DNA of 64,000 bases from Actinospineispora acaciae DSM 45401 (GCF_000620785.1 NZ_JIAI01000011.1:1-64000); one strand, 5' to 3'. Shown: positions 1 through 9,079, counted from the first letter of the stretch. Program-made: numbers and translations. The notes: generated by a model not told the origin, from the letters alone.

Positions 1-186
1 ACCAACCCCACCCAACGCGCCCAGCCGCCACCGGGGGACGGCACCAAGCAACCTACAAACTCAGGTCGTCGGAAATCGCGCCAGCGATTTTCGAACGAAA
101 CAAATCAACGGCATGCATGAGTACGAACCTCAAGTGACCCATCACTCACCCACGTCACGCCCCAACCCCCTGTAGCCTGGCGGTTC

Positions 187-1185
187 GTGCGCCTAGGAGT
201 GCTCGACGTCGGTTCCAACACCGTCCACCTCCTCATTGTCGACGCCCATCGTGGCGGCCATCCCACCCCGATGACCTCGGAGAAGACCTCCCTCCGGCTC
301 GCCGAGTCCCTCGACCAGGATGATCGGCTGAGCAAGGCGGGGGCGGATGCGCTGGTCCGCGCGGTGCGTGAGGCCCGTGACTCGGCGGCCGCCGCCAACT
401 GCGGTGACCTCCTGGCGTTCGCCACCTCCGCGCTGCGTGACGCATCCAACTCCGCCGCCGTACTAGCGAGAGTCCACGACGAGACGGGCGTATCCCTTCA
501 GGTTCTCCCCGGAGAGGACGAAGCGAGGTACACGTTCCTCGCGGTGCGCCGGTGGTTCGGGTGGTCGGCGGGGCGGCTGCTGGTGCTGGACATCGGCGGC
601 GGCTCGCTCGAGCTGGCGGCCGGACTGGACGAACTGCCCGAGCTCGCGGAGTCGCTGCCGCTCGGCGCCGGGCGGCTGACCAGGGAGTGGTTCCGGTCGG
701 ACCCGCCGACCCGGCAGGAGGTCGCGGCGCTGCGCGAGCATATCGACATTGTGCTGGCGCCGGTGGCGGCCAAGTTGGGGACCCTCGATCGGGCGGATCG
801 TGCGGTGGGCACGTCCAAGACGTTCCGGTCGCTGGCCAGGTTGACGGGGGCGGCGCCGTCCAGTGCGGGGCCTCGGGCACGGCGGGTGCTGACCGACACG
901 GGGCTGCGTCAGGTGGCGGCGTTCATCAGCCGGATGTCCGCCTCTGACCTGGCCGAACTGGAGGGCGTGAGCGCCAGCCGGGCGCACCAGCTGGTGGCCG
1001 GCGCGTTGGTCGCGGAGGCGACCATGCGGGCGCTCGGGCGCAGCGAGTTGGAGATCTGTCCGTGGGCGCTTCGTGAAGGCGTTATTCTGCGACGCCTAGA
1101 CTGGCTCGACGGGACCACCCGGGTCGACGACCCGGCCCATGACACTGGACTGGTCGCCTCTCGGGAGGCACGGTATACGGGATGA
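187..1185 (+). CDS. ppx: Exopolyphosphatase, Ppx/GppA family (Ppx1-like)
   Basis: 332-aa cytosolic phosphatase of the ASKHA fold, expected to hydrolyse polyphosphate or ppGpp-type substrates. The N-terminus carries the family motif DVGSNTVHLLIVD at about residues 6-18, and the second phosphate-binding loop DIGGGSLEL lies near residue 135. The length matches the short two-domain actinobacterial Ppx (about 320-345 aa) rather than the longer E. coli Ppx with an HD domain. The GTG start places the motif at the usual distance from the N-terminus. The 3' end overlaps the next gene by 4 nt. As in mycobacteria it leads a run ending in proC. Family assignment is firm; the substrate is inferred. Confidence 0.9.
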   Translation: MRLGVLDVGSNTVHLLIVDAHRGGHPTPMTSEKTSLRLAESLDQDDRLSKAGADALVRAVREARDSAAAANCGDLLAFATSALRDASNSAAVLARVHDETGVSLQVLPGEDEARYTFLAVRRWFGWSAGRLLVLDIGGGSLELAAGLDELPELAESLPLGAGRLTREWFRSDPPTRQEVAALREHIDIVLAPVAAKLGTLDRADRAVGTSKTFRSLARLTGAAPSSAGPRARRVLTDTGLRQVAAFISRMSASDLAELEGVSASRAHQLVAGALVAEATMRALGRSELEICPWALREGVILRRLDWLDGTTRVDDPAHDTGLVASREARYTG

Positions 1186-2426
1186 CTGCGGACCACGGCT
1201 CCGACTCGGGGCGCCAGCGGACGGTCGCCGAGCTGCTCCAGCAGTACGGCGGTGAGAACCGCGGTGGCGGGCGTCGGCGTCGGCGCGCCTCCGAACCCGA
1301 GGACACCCCGGAGCCACGCTCGGACGAGCCGCCGGCCACCAGCGCCCCGACCGCCGACGAGCGCACCGACACCGTCACCGGCTCGGGCCAGCGCAGCGCC
1401 GCGCCGCCCGCGTCCTCGACGCCGCCCGCGCTGGACTCGACGTGGGCCTCGTTGGAGTCGCCGTCCAGCCGCGACGTCGGCTCGGGCACCGGCGGGTTCG
1501 ACGCCCGCAACGGCTCCGGGACCTTCTCGGCGTCCTCCGTGCTCGACGGGCTCACCGGACACACGGGACACACCGGCCTCACCGGTCAGCCCGGTGAGGC
1601 GCCGCCGACCGGCCTGACCGGCTCGCCGTGGGACCGCCCGTCCCAGGCCACCGGCGCCGACTCGTTCACGCCGTCCAGCCCGTACTCCGGCACCGGCATA
1701 TACCAGGCCCAGCCCTACCCGACCGGGATCTACCAGAGCGATCCGGTCACGTCCTCGACGCCCACCCGGCGCCCCGAGGAGCCGACCGACCAGCTGCCCA
1801 GATACCCCGGTGCCGGCGCCGAGGCGACCCAGGTGGCCGTCCCGATCGGCGACGACCCGAAGAAGAAGGTCGAGGGCTCACAGGGCACGAAGGCCGTCGA
1901 AGACAGCGGCCCGAGCACCGCCGTCGCCTCCCGGGCCTCGCTGTTCGACGACACGGACCCCGACGAGGACACCGAGGACACCGACGACGAGCCCGTCGAC
2001 GACAAGGCCGCCCGCAAGGCCGCCAAGAAGGCCGCCCGCGAGAAGGCCCGCGCCGCCAAGGCCGAAGCGAAAGCCGAAGCCAGGGCCGAGGCGAAGGCGG
2101 ACACGGACGGTGAGGCGCCCGCCGGGCTGGAGGACGGCGATGACGTCGACGTCGAACCGTCCGGGTTCAAGGCATGGGCGGTGCTGATCGCGCAGGGTGT
2201 GCTCGGCGCGGTCGGCGGCGCCGCGTTGTGGGTCGGGTTCCGTTACCTGTGGCTGAACCTGCCGGTCGTCGCGCTGGCCGCCGCCGTGGTGGCCACCGCC
2301 GGGTTGGTGCTGCTGGTGCGCACCATCCGGGGCAGCGAGGACCTGCGTACCACGATGCTCGCCGTGCTGGTCGGGCTGATCGTGACGATCTCGCCAGCCG
2401 TGCTTTTACTCGCCTCAGTGAGGTAG
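1182..2426 (+). CDS. Disordered protein with C-terminal membrane segments (Rv0497-like)
   Basis: 414 aa, start overlapping ppx by 4 nt. Residues 1-320 are low complexity: an N-terminal HTVAELLQ-like segment, a GLTG/HTGHTG repeat near residues 122-147, an acidic stretch, then an Ala/Lys/Glu coiled region near 270-305. The last ~85 residues hold about three hydrophobic segments, starting AWAVLIAQGVLGAVGG. The position between ppx and the sugar isomerase matches the mycobacterial Rv0497 membrane protein. No catalytic motif is visible. I infer a membrane-anchored scaffold or cell-envelope protein but cannot assign a function. Confidence 0.75.
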   Translation: MTADHGSDSGRQRTVAELLQQYGGENRGGGRRRRRASEPEDTPEPRSDEPPATSAPTADERTDTVTGSGQRSAAPPASSTPPALDSTWASLESPSSRDVGSGTGGFDARNGSGTFSASSVLDGLTGHTGHTGLTGQPGEAPPTGLTGSPWDRPSQATGADSFTPSSPYSGTGIYQAQPYPTGIYQSDPVTSSTPTRRPEEPTDQLPRYPGAGAEATQVAVPIGDDPKKKVEGSQGTKAVEDSGPSTAVASRASLFDDTDPDEDTEDTDDEPVDDKAARKAAKKAAREKARAAKAEAKAEARAEAKADTDGEAPAGLEDGDDVDVEPSGFKAWAVLIAQGVLGAVGGAALWVGFRYLWLNLPVVALAAAVVATAGLVLLVRTIRGSEDLRTTMLAVLVGLIVTISPAVLLLASVR

Positions 2427-2432
2427 CCGCCC

Positions 2433-3302
2433 GTGCCCGATCAGCTTCCGCCGGTCGCGTTGTCCACCGCCTCGGTGTATCCGGAGTCCGCCGAGGTCGG
2501 CTTCCTGCTCGCGGCCGAGCTGGGCTACGACGGGGTCGAGCTGATGGTGTGGACCGACCCGCTGTCCCAGGACATCAAGGCCGTGGAGCGGCTCTCGGCG
2601 CGGTACCGGGTGCCGGTGCTGGCGGTGCACGCGCCGTGCCTGGCGGTGACCCAGCGGGTGTGGGGGACCGACCCGCTGGAGCGGTTGCGCCGCAGCGGCG
2701 AGGCGGCCGGCATCCTCGGCGCCGGCACTGTGGTGATCCATCCGCCGTTCCGCTGGCAGCGCGGGTACGCGGCGGCCTTCGCGGACACCGTCGAGGACGT
2801 GGCGCGCACGTACGAGGTCGCCCCGGCGGTGGAGAACATGTTCCCGGTGCGCAGGGCCGGCCTGAGCGCCGTGCCGTACGCGCCGAGCGCCGACCCCACC
2901 GACGTCGGTCACCGGTACTACACGCTGGACCTGTCGCACACCGCGGTGGCCGGCGTGGACGCGCTGGCCATGATGGACAGGATGGGCGACGGGCTCGCGC
3001 ACGTGCACCTGGCCGACGGCAGCGGCTCGGCCCGCGACGAGCACCTGGTGCCCGGGCGGGGCAACCAGCCGTGCGCCGAGGTGTGCGAGCGGCTGGTGGC
3101 CAGCGGCTTTGACGGCGTGGTGGTGCTCGAGGTGAGCACCCGGCGGGCGCGAACCAGGCACGACCGCGCCGCGCTGCTCGCCGAGTCGCTGCTGTTCACC
3201 CGGCTGAGTTTGCAACCCCCGGCCCCGGTCGTGCCGACCCAGGCCGAGCCGCTCGACCCACCCGTACCGGCCGTGACGCCGGGCACAGAACCCGCTCGCT
3301 GA
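2433..3302 (+). CDS. Sugar phosphate isomerase/epimerase (xylose isomerase-like TIM barrel)
   Basis: 289 aa, GTG start 6 nt after the previous stop. The sequence reads as an AP endonuclease 2/xylose isomerase-like barrel: ELGYDGVELMVWTDP near the N-terminus, VHAPCL, VIHPPFRWQRGY, then AVENMFP with a likely metal-binding Glu, LDLSHTAVAG, HVHLADGSG and VVLEVSTRR. These are the usual His/Glu/Asp metal-site strands of the family. The context (ppx to proC) matches mycobacterial Rv0498. The true substrate is unknown. Confidence 0.85.
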   Translation: MPDQLPPVALSTASVYPESAEVGFLLAAELGYDGVELMVWTDPLSQDIKAVERLSARYRVPVLAVHAPCLAVTQRVWGTDPLERLRRSGEAAGILGAGTVVIHPPFRWQRGYAAAFADTVEDVARTYEVAPAVENMFPVRRAGLSAVPYAPSADPTDVGHRYYTLDLSHTAVAGVDALAMMDRMGDGLAHVHLADGSGSARDEHLVPGRGNQPCAEVCERLVASGFDGVVVLEVSTRRARTRHDRAALLAESLLFTRLSLQPPAPVVPTQAEPLDPPVPAVTPGTEPAR

Positions 3303-3340
3303 ACGGGCGGTCACCGGCCCGGGGTGATACAAGTAGCTAT

Positions 3341-4201
3341 ATGCAACCCAGCTCGCCGGCTACCGCCGTCACCGCCTCCGACCAGCCATTCTCCGACGGA
3401 CTCGCGCTGACCGCGCTGGGCGCCGGGCGCTACGGGGCCGAGCTGGGCGAGCAGTGGACGGTCGGGTACGGGCGGTTGCACGGCGGGTTCCTGCTCGCCC
3501 TGGCCACCAGCGCCGGCCTGACCGGCCTGGCCGAGCACTCCGAGAACGCCGAGCACGCCGACCAGCCCGACCCGGTCTCGGTGAGCGCCGAGTTCCTGCG
3601 CGCCCCCGTGGTTGGCCCGGCGGAGGTGACCACCGAGGTACTCAAGACCGGCCGAACGGTCTCGGTGGTGCGGGCCGTGCTGCACCAGTCCGGCCGCCCG
3701 GTGCTCAACACCACTGTCACCGCCGGCCGCCTCCCCGACGGGCCGAACGACTGGACCGACCTGCCCGCGCTGGCCGCCGAGCCACCGCCCGACGCGATCG
3801 CCACCACCGAGGTCCCCGGCACGCTGCCGCCGCTGGCCACCGCGTGTGACGTACGGCTCGATCCGACCACCACCCACTACCTGCGCAAGGAGAACGGCCC
3901 GCCGCTGATCCAGGGCTGGGTCCGGCCGCACCGCGAACCGACCAGCACCCTGTTTGCGCTGGTCGCCAGCGACCTGCTGCCGCCCGTGCTGTTCAACATG
4001 GCCCGCCGGGGCTGGGCGCCGACGGTGCAGCTCACCGCCCTGGTGCGGGCCCGCCCGGCACCGGGCTGGCTGCGCCTGCGGACCAGCTGCAACGTGGCCG
4101 GCGGCGGCTGGCTGGACGAGGACTACACGGTGATCGACTCCGCCGGCCGGCTGGTCTGCCAGGCCCGCCAGCTCGCCCTGGCGCCGTTGCCCCAGGACTG
4201 A
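3341..4201 (+). CDS. Acyl-CoA thioesterase, double hotdog fold (TesB-like)
   Basis: 286 aa. The N-terminal half contains WTVGYGRLHGGFLLAL, the hotdog helix motif, followed by VSVSAEFLRAPVVGPAEV and a T/V-rich strand. The C-terminal half repeats the fold, ending DYTVIDSAGRLVCQARQLAL. This two-hotdog layout is typical of TesB/acyl-CoA thioesterase II proteins of about 280 aa, expected to hydrolyse fatty acyl-CoA in the cytosol. It corresponds in position to mycobacterial Rv0499, directly before proC. Chain-length preference cannot be read from sequence. Confidence 0.8.
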   Translation: MQPSSPATAVTASDQPFSDGLALTALGAGRYGAELGEQWTVGYGRLHGGFLLALATSAGLTGLAEHSENAEHADQPDPVSVSAEFLRAPVVGPAEVTTEVLKTGRTVSVVRAVLHQSGRPVLNTTVTAGRLPDGPNDWTDLPALAAEPPPDAIATTEVPGTLPPLATACDVRLDPTTTHYLRKENGPPLIQGWVRPHREPTSTLFALVASDLLPPVLFNMARRGWAPTVQLTALVRARPAPGWLRLRTSCNVAGGGWLDEDYTVIDSAGRLVCQARQLALAPLPQD

Positions 4202-4234
4202 CCGCGCACGAGCGCCCAAGCTAGCGTGACCGGC

Positions 4235-5044
4235 ATGAGGAACATCGCTGTGCTGGGCGCCGGCAAGATGGGCGAGGCGCTGCTGGCCGGGCTGGTGAAG
4301 TCCGGCCACCCGATCGACCGGCTGTGGTTCACCGAGCGGCACCCGGAGCGCGTCCGTGAGGTGGCCGAGCGGCACGGCGTCGGCCCGGTGGACGTCCCCG
4401 GCGCCGCGAAGGCGGCCGACGTGCTCGTGGTCGCCGTCAAGCCGCAGGACATCGAGCCGCTGCTCGCCGAGCTCGAACCGGCCATCCGCCCCGGCACCCT
4501 GGTCGTGTCGCTGTGCGCCGGCCTCACGACCGCCCTGTTCGAGCGCAGGCTGCCCGAGGGCATCGGCGTGGTCAGGGTCATGCCGAACACGCCGATGCTG
4601 GTCGGCGAGGCGATGAGTGCAATCTCACCCGGGCGCCACGCCACCGAGGAGCACCTGGTCACCGTTGAGGGCATGCTCGGCACCGTCGGAAGGGTGGTGC
4701 GGGTGCCTGAGGCGCAGCAGGACGCGGTGACCGCGCTGTCCGGCACGGGGCCCGCCTACTTCTTCTACGTCGTGGAGGCGATGGTCGAGGCCGGGGTGCT
4801 GCTCGGCGTGCAACGCAAGCTGGCCACCGAGCTGGTGGTGCAGTCCGCGCTCGGCGCCGCCCGCATGCTGCGCGAGACCGGCGAGCACCCGGCGGTGCTG
4901 CGGGAGGCGGTCACCTCGCCCGGCGGGACGACCTCCGCGGCGCTGCGCGAGCTGGAGCGGCACGGCGCGCGAGTGGCCCTCACGGCGGCCGTCGAGGCGG
5001 CTCGGGATCGTTCGGTTGCGCTAGGCGCCGCTGACTCTCTGTAG
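4235..5044 (+). CDS. proC: Pyrroline-5-carboxylate reductase
   Basis: 269 aa. Last step of proline synthesis: NAD(P)H-dependent reduction of 1-pyrroline-5-carboxylate. The Rossmann motif LGAGKMGEALLAGL is at residues ~6-19. VMPNTPMLVGEAMSAI and the C-terminal signature ALSGTGPAYFF...SPGGTTSAALRELE are all present. I prefer the ATG at 4235 over the GTG at 4226, because it leaves only four residues before the first beta strand. Monocistronic or last gene of the ppx run; downstream comes a 235-nt gap with regulatory-looking symmetry. Confidence 0.95.
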   Translation: MRNIAVLGAGKMGEALLAGLVKSGHPIDRLWFTERHPERVREVAERHGVGPVDVPGAAKAADVLVVAVKPQDIEPLLAELEPAIRPGTLVVSLCAGLTTALFERRLPEGIGVVRVMPNTPMLVGEAMSAISPGRHATEEHLVTVEGMLGTVGRVVRVPEAQQDAVTALSGTGPAYFFYVVEAMVEAGVLLGVQRKLATELVVQSALGAARMLRETGEHPAVLREAVTSPGGTTSAALRELERHGARVALTAAVEAARDRSVALGAADSL

Positions 5045-5206
5045 CTATAGCGGCAAGAATATTAGGCCGTTCGAGTAATCTTCACCCACAGGGCTTGTTA
5101 TAACCTTCGCCTGAGTAACCGATGCCACGTTAGTCTCAGGGAGAACGTACGGGTAGCTCAGACGCGGGCGTCCCAGTAGCGCAGCGTGACCGACGCCGAG
5201 GTGAAG

Positions 5207-5226
5207 GCGATCAGCATGCTGATCGC
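5207..5226. promoter_or_regulatory. Perfect 20-bp palindrome upstream of small HTH gene
   Basis: GCGATCAGCATGCTGATCGC is a perfect inverted repeat ending 53 nt before the HTH protein start. The surrounding gap is less GC-rich than its neighbours, with a TTGTTATAAC stretch near 5086 that could contain a -10. An operator is plausible, perhaps for the HTH protein itself, but not shown. Confidence 0.4.
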
Positions 5227-5279
5227 ATTTCAGTCCGCCGGCGAGCGAGGCACGAGCACGGGTGAAGGTGAGGGGCCGT

Positions 5280-5492
5280 ATGGCGGGAGAACAGGCGAAC
5301 CAGCCGGACCTTGGCAAGGTCGCGTTTCTGACAGTTGCCGAGGTGGCCGCCATGATGCGGGTCTCCAAGATGACCGTATACCGATTAGTCCATTCAGGTG
5401 AGCTCCCCGCCGCCCGAGTCGGCAGGTCCTTCCGGGTGCCGAAAGAGTCAGTTCAGGACTACCTGCGCAACGCCTACCACGACGCCGGCTGA
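5280..5492 (+). CDS. Small excisionase/BldC-like helix-turn-helix protein (Rv0500A-like)
   Basis: 70 aa. Almost the whole protein is one MerR/Xis-type winged-helix DNA-binding domain: FLTVAEVAAMMRVSKMTVYR, then HSGELPAARVGRSFRVPKES and a short C-terminal helix. The ATG at 5280 is preceded by GGTGAGG. An upstream in-frame ATG at 5262 is possible but would add only MKVRGR. It has no effector domain, so it probably acts as a small transcription factor or nucleoid-type architectural protein, like BldC. Its place between proC and the bS22 gene is the same as mycobacterial Rv0500A. Confidence 0.85.
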   Translation: MAGEQANQPDLGKVAFLTVAEVAAMMRVSKMTVYRLVHSGELPAARVGRSFRVPKESVQDYLRNAYHDAG

Positions 5493-5648
5493 TCATCAGC
5501 CCGTGCGCGGGTGCTCCGCTTCGTTGCGCGTTCATCCGGCCAGGTAGACTCGGCGACCAGCGCCTGTAGCGGTCCCTCACCCCCCGGTCGGGGCGGACGG
5601 TACCCCGGGTAGCCAGCGCAGTTCGTCAGATCAGAAGGGTGCCGCCGA

Positions 5649-5750
5649 GTGGGCTCGGTCATCAAGAAGCGTCGTAAGCGGATGTCGAAGAAGAAGCACC
5701 GCAAGCTCCTCCGCAAGACTCGCGTGCAGCGGCGCAAGCTCGGCAAGTGA
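5649..5750 (+). CDS. Small ribosomal protein bS22 (AURKAIP1/COX24 domain)
   Basis: A 33-aa gene too short for ordinary ORF calling. Translation from the GTG at 5649 gives a protein starting MGSVIKKRRKRMSKKKHRKL and ending RRKLGK, about half Lys or Arg. This matches the actinobacterial AURKAIP1/COX24 family (Rv0500B), identified in the Mycobacterium smegmatis 70S structure as bS22 bound near the decoding centre. The gene follows the HTH protein by 156 nt, as in mycobacteria. Identification rests on near-identical sequence recalled from the family plus the conserved neighbourhood. Confidence 0.9.
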   Translation: MGSVIKKRRKRMSKKKHRKLLRKTRVQRRKLGK

Positions 5751-5760
5751 CGCCTCGGCT

Positions 5761-5791
5761 CGGCTCGGTGGTCGCTCGCCGTGCCGAGCCG
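5761..5791 (+). terminator. Hairpin after bS22 gene
   Basis: CGGCTCGG and CCGAGCCG form an 8-bp perfect stem starting 11 nt after the bS22 stop. A competing GAGCG/CGCTC pairing overlaps it. There is no T-run, which is common for terminators in high-GC actinobacteria. Confidence 0.45.
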
Positions 5792-5985
5792 GAGCGAGCG
5801 GGCTCGGTTACCACAGGACGACACCTGCCGGACACACCCGGATGGCGTAGGTAACCCGGCGGTCTCCAGCCGGTAGCGGCATGTAAGAGGTGCGTGAATT
5901 CCACCGCTAGCAGGTATCCCGTTCCGCTCTGAGGACTAGCATCGGCCGTCGCGGTTCGTTCGGGGAGCGACGTTCAGGAGACCTG

Positions 5986-7023
5986 GTGACGCCTTCGGTT
6001 GTCCTTGTGACCGGCGTCAGCCGGTTCATCGGTGCACATCTGGCGGCGAGGTTGGCCGCCGACCCTGGGATCGACCGGGTGCTCGGCGTGGACACCGTGC
6101 CGCCACCGAGGGACTGGCTGCGCGGCATGGGCCGTGCCGAGTTCGTCCGCGTCGACATCCGTAACCCGCTCATCGCGCGGGTGATCGGCTCCGCCGAGGT
6201 GGACACCGTGGTCCACACGTCGCTCACGTCCAACCCGATCTCCTCGGGCGGGCGCGCGGCGATGAAGGAAATGAACGTCATCGGCACCATGCAGCTGCTC
6301 GCGGCGTGCCAGCGCTCGCCGAGGGTGCGCCGCCTGGTGCTCAAGTCCACCACGGCCGTGTACGGGTCGAGCCCGCGCGACCCGGCCATCTTCACCGAGT
6401 CGATGGCGCCCAAGGCGCTGCCGTCCGGTGGGTACGCCAAGGACGCCGCCGAGATCGAGGGCTACGTGCGGGGGTTCGCCCGCCGTCGCCCGGACGTCGC
6501 GGTGACCGTCCTGAGGTTCGCCAACTTCATAGGTCCGCGCATCGAGACCGCGCTGACCAGGTATTTCTCCCTCCCGGTCGTGCCGACGGTGCTCGGTTAC
6601 GACGCCCGGATGCAGCTGTTGCACTCCGAGGACGCGTTGGCCGTGCTCGAACAGGCCGCCCGGGAGGACCTGCCAGGGGTGTTCAACGTCGGCGCTGACG
6701 GGGTACTGCTGCTGTCCCAGGCGATCCGCCGGGCCGGCCGGGCGCAGGTCGCCATGCCCAGCGCGGTGATCGGTCCGGTCAGCCAGCTGTTCCGGAGTGC
6801 GCGGTTGGTCGACTTCACCCCTGAGCAGATGCGTTTCTTGAACTTCGGCCGCGTGGTGGACACCGAGCTGCTGTGGGAGACCTTCGGGTTCGCCCCCCGG
6901 TGGACGACCATGCAGGCCTTCGACGACTTCGTGCGGGGCCGTCAGCTTCGTCCGGTGATCTCGACCGCGCAGGTCAGCGCGGTCGAGAAGGGCGTGCTGG
7001 CCACCGCGCGAGCCTTACTCTGA
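5986..7023 (+). CDS. NAD-dependent epimerase/dehydratase, extended SDR (Rv0501-like)
   Basis: 345 aa. N-terminal Rossmann motif VLVTGVSRFIGAHLAARL at residues ~5-22, the DIRNP segment for cofactor binding, LKSTTAVYGSSP and a Tyr-Lys pair (GGYAKDAAEIEGY) that supplies the SDR active site. This is a GalE-like extended SDR acting on nucleotide sugars or lipids. It is followed after 10 nt by a PlsC-family gene, the same pair as mycobacterial Rv0501-Rv0502. GTG start chosen so that the Rossmann strand begins at residue 4. Substrate not determined. Confidence 0.85.
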   Translation: MTPSVVLVTGVSRFIGAHLAARLAADPGIDRVLGVDTVPPPRDWLRGMGRAEFVRVDIRNPLIARVIGSAEVDTVVHTSLTSNPISSGGRAAMKEMNVIGTMQLLAACQRSPRVRRLVLKSTTAVYGSSPRDPAIFTESMAPKALPSGGYAKDAAEIEGYVRGFARRRPDVAVTVLRFANFIGPRIETALTRYFSLPVVPTVLGYDARMQLLHSEDALAVLEQAAREDLPGVFNVGADGVLLLSQAIRRAGRAQVAMPSAVIGPVSQLFRSARLVDFTPEQMRFLNFGRVVDTELLWETFGFAPRWTTMQAFDDFVRGRQLRPVISTAQVSAVEKGVLATARALL

Positions 7024-7033
7024 GGGAGACGGC

Positions 7034-8059
7034 GTGACCGAGGCACGAGTGATCCCGCTGCGCGGTGCTCAGAAAACGGCCCAGACGACGCCCACCGTGC
7101 CGTTCCAGGACAGGGGTGGAGCCGAGCGGCTGGCACCGGTCCGGGTGGTACGGCGGCCGGTGCCGACACGGCCGGAGGTCACCCCCGAACCGGACCAACG
7201 GCCGGACCAGCCAGCCCGTGACCTCGAGGAACGGCTCACCGAGGCGGTGGAGTTCCTGCGCAGGCGCGCGGGCGGCGACTACCACGTGGACGAGTTCGGC
7301 TTCGACCGCGAGTTCACCGACCACATAGTGATGCCGCTGCTGCGCCCGCTGTACGAGCACTGGTTCCGGGTGGAGACCATCGGCATGGACAACGTGCCGG
7401 GCACCGGCGGGGCGCTGGTGGTGGCCAACCACTCGGGCACCCTGCCGATGGACGCGCTGATGACCACGGTGGCGCTGCGCGACCACCACCCGGCCGGGCG
7501 GCACCTGCGGATGCTCGGCGCGGAGCTGCTGTTCCGCACCCCGATGCTCGGCTCGCTGTCCCGCAAGGCCGGGCACACCCTGGCCTGCAACCCGGACGCG
7601 GAACGGCTGCTCACCTCGGGCGAGCTGGTCGGGGTGTGGCCGGAGGGCTTCAAGGGCGTCGGCAAGCCGTTCAAGGACCGCTACAAGCTGCAGCGCTTCG
7701 GCCGGGGCGGGTTCGCCTCCGCCGCCATGCGCACCGGGGTGCCGATCGTGCCCTGCTCGATCGTGGGCGCCGAGGAGATCTACCCGCTGATCGGCGACCT
7801 CAAGCCGCTGGCCCGGCTGTTCGGCCTGCCGTACTTCCCGATCACGCCGACGTTCCCGCTGCTCGGGCCGCTGGGCGTGGTGCCGCTGCCGTCGAAGTGG
7901 TACATCGAGTTCGGCGAGCCCATCCGCACCGACAAGTACTCAACGGCGGACGCCGAGGACCCGATGCTCGTCTTCAACGTCGTCGACCAAGTCCGCGAGA
8001 CCATCCAGCACACGCTCTACAGGCTGCTGTCCCAACGCCGCAACGCATTCACCGGGTGA
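7034..8059 (+). CDS. PlsC-like 1-acylglycerol-3-phosphate acyltransferase family protein (Rv0502-like)
   Basis: 341 aa. After a disordered ~60-residue N-terminus, the acyltransferase core carries NHSGTLPMDALM, a variant of the catalytic HX4D box; VWPEGFKG, the EGT-like block that binds the glycerol phosphate; and GVPIVPCSIVGAEE. Family members transfer acyl chains to lysophospholipid-type acceptors at the inner membrane face. Coupled to the upstream SDR gene. It ends 4 nt before the convergent HAD gene. The acceptor substrate is unknown. Confidence 0.85.
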   Translation: MTEARVIPLRGAQKTAQTTPTVPFQDRGGAERLAPVRVVRRPVPTRPEVTPEPDQRPDQPARDLEERLTEAVEFLRRRAGGDYHVDEFGFDREFTDHIVMPLLRPLYEHWFRVETIGMDNVPGTGGALVVANHSGTLPMDALMTTVALRDHHPAGRHLRMLGAELLFRTPMLGSLSRKAGHTLACNPDAERLLTSGELVGVWPEGFKGVGKPFKDRYKLQRFGRGGFASAAMRTGVPIVPCSIVGAEEIYPLIGDLKPLARLFGLPYFPITPTFPLLGPLGVVPLPSKWYIEFGEPIRTDKYSTADAEDPMLVFNVVDQVRETIQHTLYRLLSQRRNAFTG

Positions 8060-8063
8060 GCGG

Positions 8064-9005
8064 TCAAGACCTGCGCCGGTACGCGAGGCCCGCGGCGACC
8101 GCGCCGGCCACGGCGCCGGCGCCCAGTACGGACGGCACGCCGATCTTGGCGGCCTTGCGGCCGGTGCGGAAGTCACGGATCTCCCAGCCGCGCCGCCGCG
8201 CCACGTCACGCAGCTCGGAGTCCGGGTTCACAGCGACCGCCGTACCCACCACGGACAGCATCGGCACGTCGTTGACCGAGTCGGAGTACGCGGTGCAGCG
8301 GCGCAGGTTCAGGCCCTCGCGGGCGGCCAGGGCGCGGACCGCGTGCGCCTTGGCCGGGCCGTGCAGGACCTCGCCGACCAGCCGACCCGTGTACACCCCG
8401 TCCTCGCTCTCCGCCACGGTGCCCAGCGCCCCGGTCAGGCCCAACCGGCGGGCGATGATCAGCGCCAGCTCCACCGGGGTCGCGGTGACCAGCCAGACCC
8501 GCTGGCCGGCGTCCAGGTGCATGTTGGCCAGCGCGCGCGTCCCCGGCCAGATCCGGTCCGCGATCAGCTCGTCGTAGATCTCCTCGCCGAGCGCCACCAT
8601 GTCCGCGACCGGCCGGCCGGCCACGAAGGACAGCGCGCTGTCCCGGCTGTTGCGCATGCCCGACCGGGTCTCCCGGCCGCCGACCCGGAACTTCAGCTGC
8701 TGCCAGGCGAACAACGCCAGGTCGGAGGTGTCGAAGAACTTGCGCGCGGCCAGGCCCCTGGCGAAGTGGAAGATCGACGCGCCCATCATCATGGTGTTGT
8801 CCACGTCGAAGAACGCGGCGGCGGTGAGGTCCAGCGGGATCAGCGCGCCGGTGGTGTCCCTGGCCTCGAGCTGCGGTTTGAGGTTAGCCAGGGCGGCGGC
8901 GGCCGACGCCTCACCGGCGATCTCGGCCGAGGTCGTCACCGGTGTCGCACGGGGCTCGGCTGTGCGTCCAGCCGTTGCCTTCCCAGGGTCAGGTGGAACA
9001 GCCAC
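8064..9005 (-). CDS. HAD-IB family hydrolase (SerB1-like phosphatase)
   Basis: 313 aa. HAD motif I is AAFFDVDNTMMMGAS near residue 65, with the Asp nucleophile and acid/base Asp; motif II is WLVTATP; motif III/IV is CTAYSDSVNDVPML. The C-terminus ends in a Gly/Ala-rich hydrophobic segment followed by YRRRS, possibly a membrane tail. This is the HAD-IB group that includes phosphoserine phosphatase-like SerB1 (Rv0505c). The N-terminal ~60 residues are low complexity, so a start further downstream is possible. It lies downstream of the DUF5667 gene on the same strand. Confidence 0.85.
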   Translation of the reverse strand: MAVPPDPGKATAGRTAEPRATPVTTSAEIAGEASAAAALANLKPQLEARDTTGALIPLDLTAAAFFDVDNTMMMGASIFHFARGLAARKFFDTSDLALFAWQQLKFRVGGRETRSGMRNSRDSALSFVAGRPVADMVALGEEIYDELIADRIWPGTRALANMHLDAGQRVWLVTATPVELALIIARRLGLTGALGTVAESEDGVYTGRLVGEVLHGPAKAHAVRALAAREGLNLRRCTAYSDSVNDVPMLSVVGTAVAVNPDSELRDVARRRGWEIRDFRTGRKAAKIGVPSVLGAGAVAGAVAAGLAYRRRS

Positions 9006-9079
9006 CCAGCGCCTCCGATCAGCGGGGTGCGTGCGTACCCGGTCAGCGTACTTGGCAAGGACGCCGATCGGGGTCCCTG

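Noticed and set aside
5186..5401. 71-codon frame upstream of the HTH gene, starting MTDAEVKAISMLIAFQ
   Set aside because: The first residues look protein-like but the frame then overlaps the HTH gene in another frame and loses any structure; the region is better explained as a palindrome-bearing leader.
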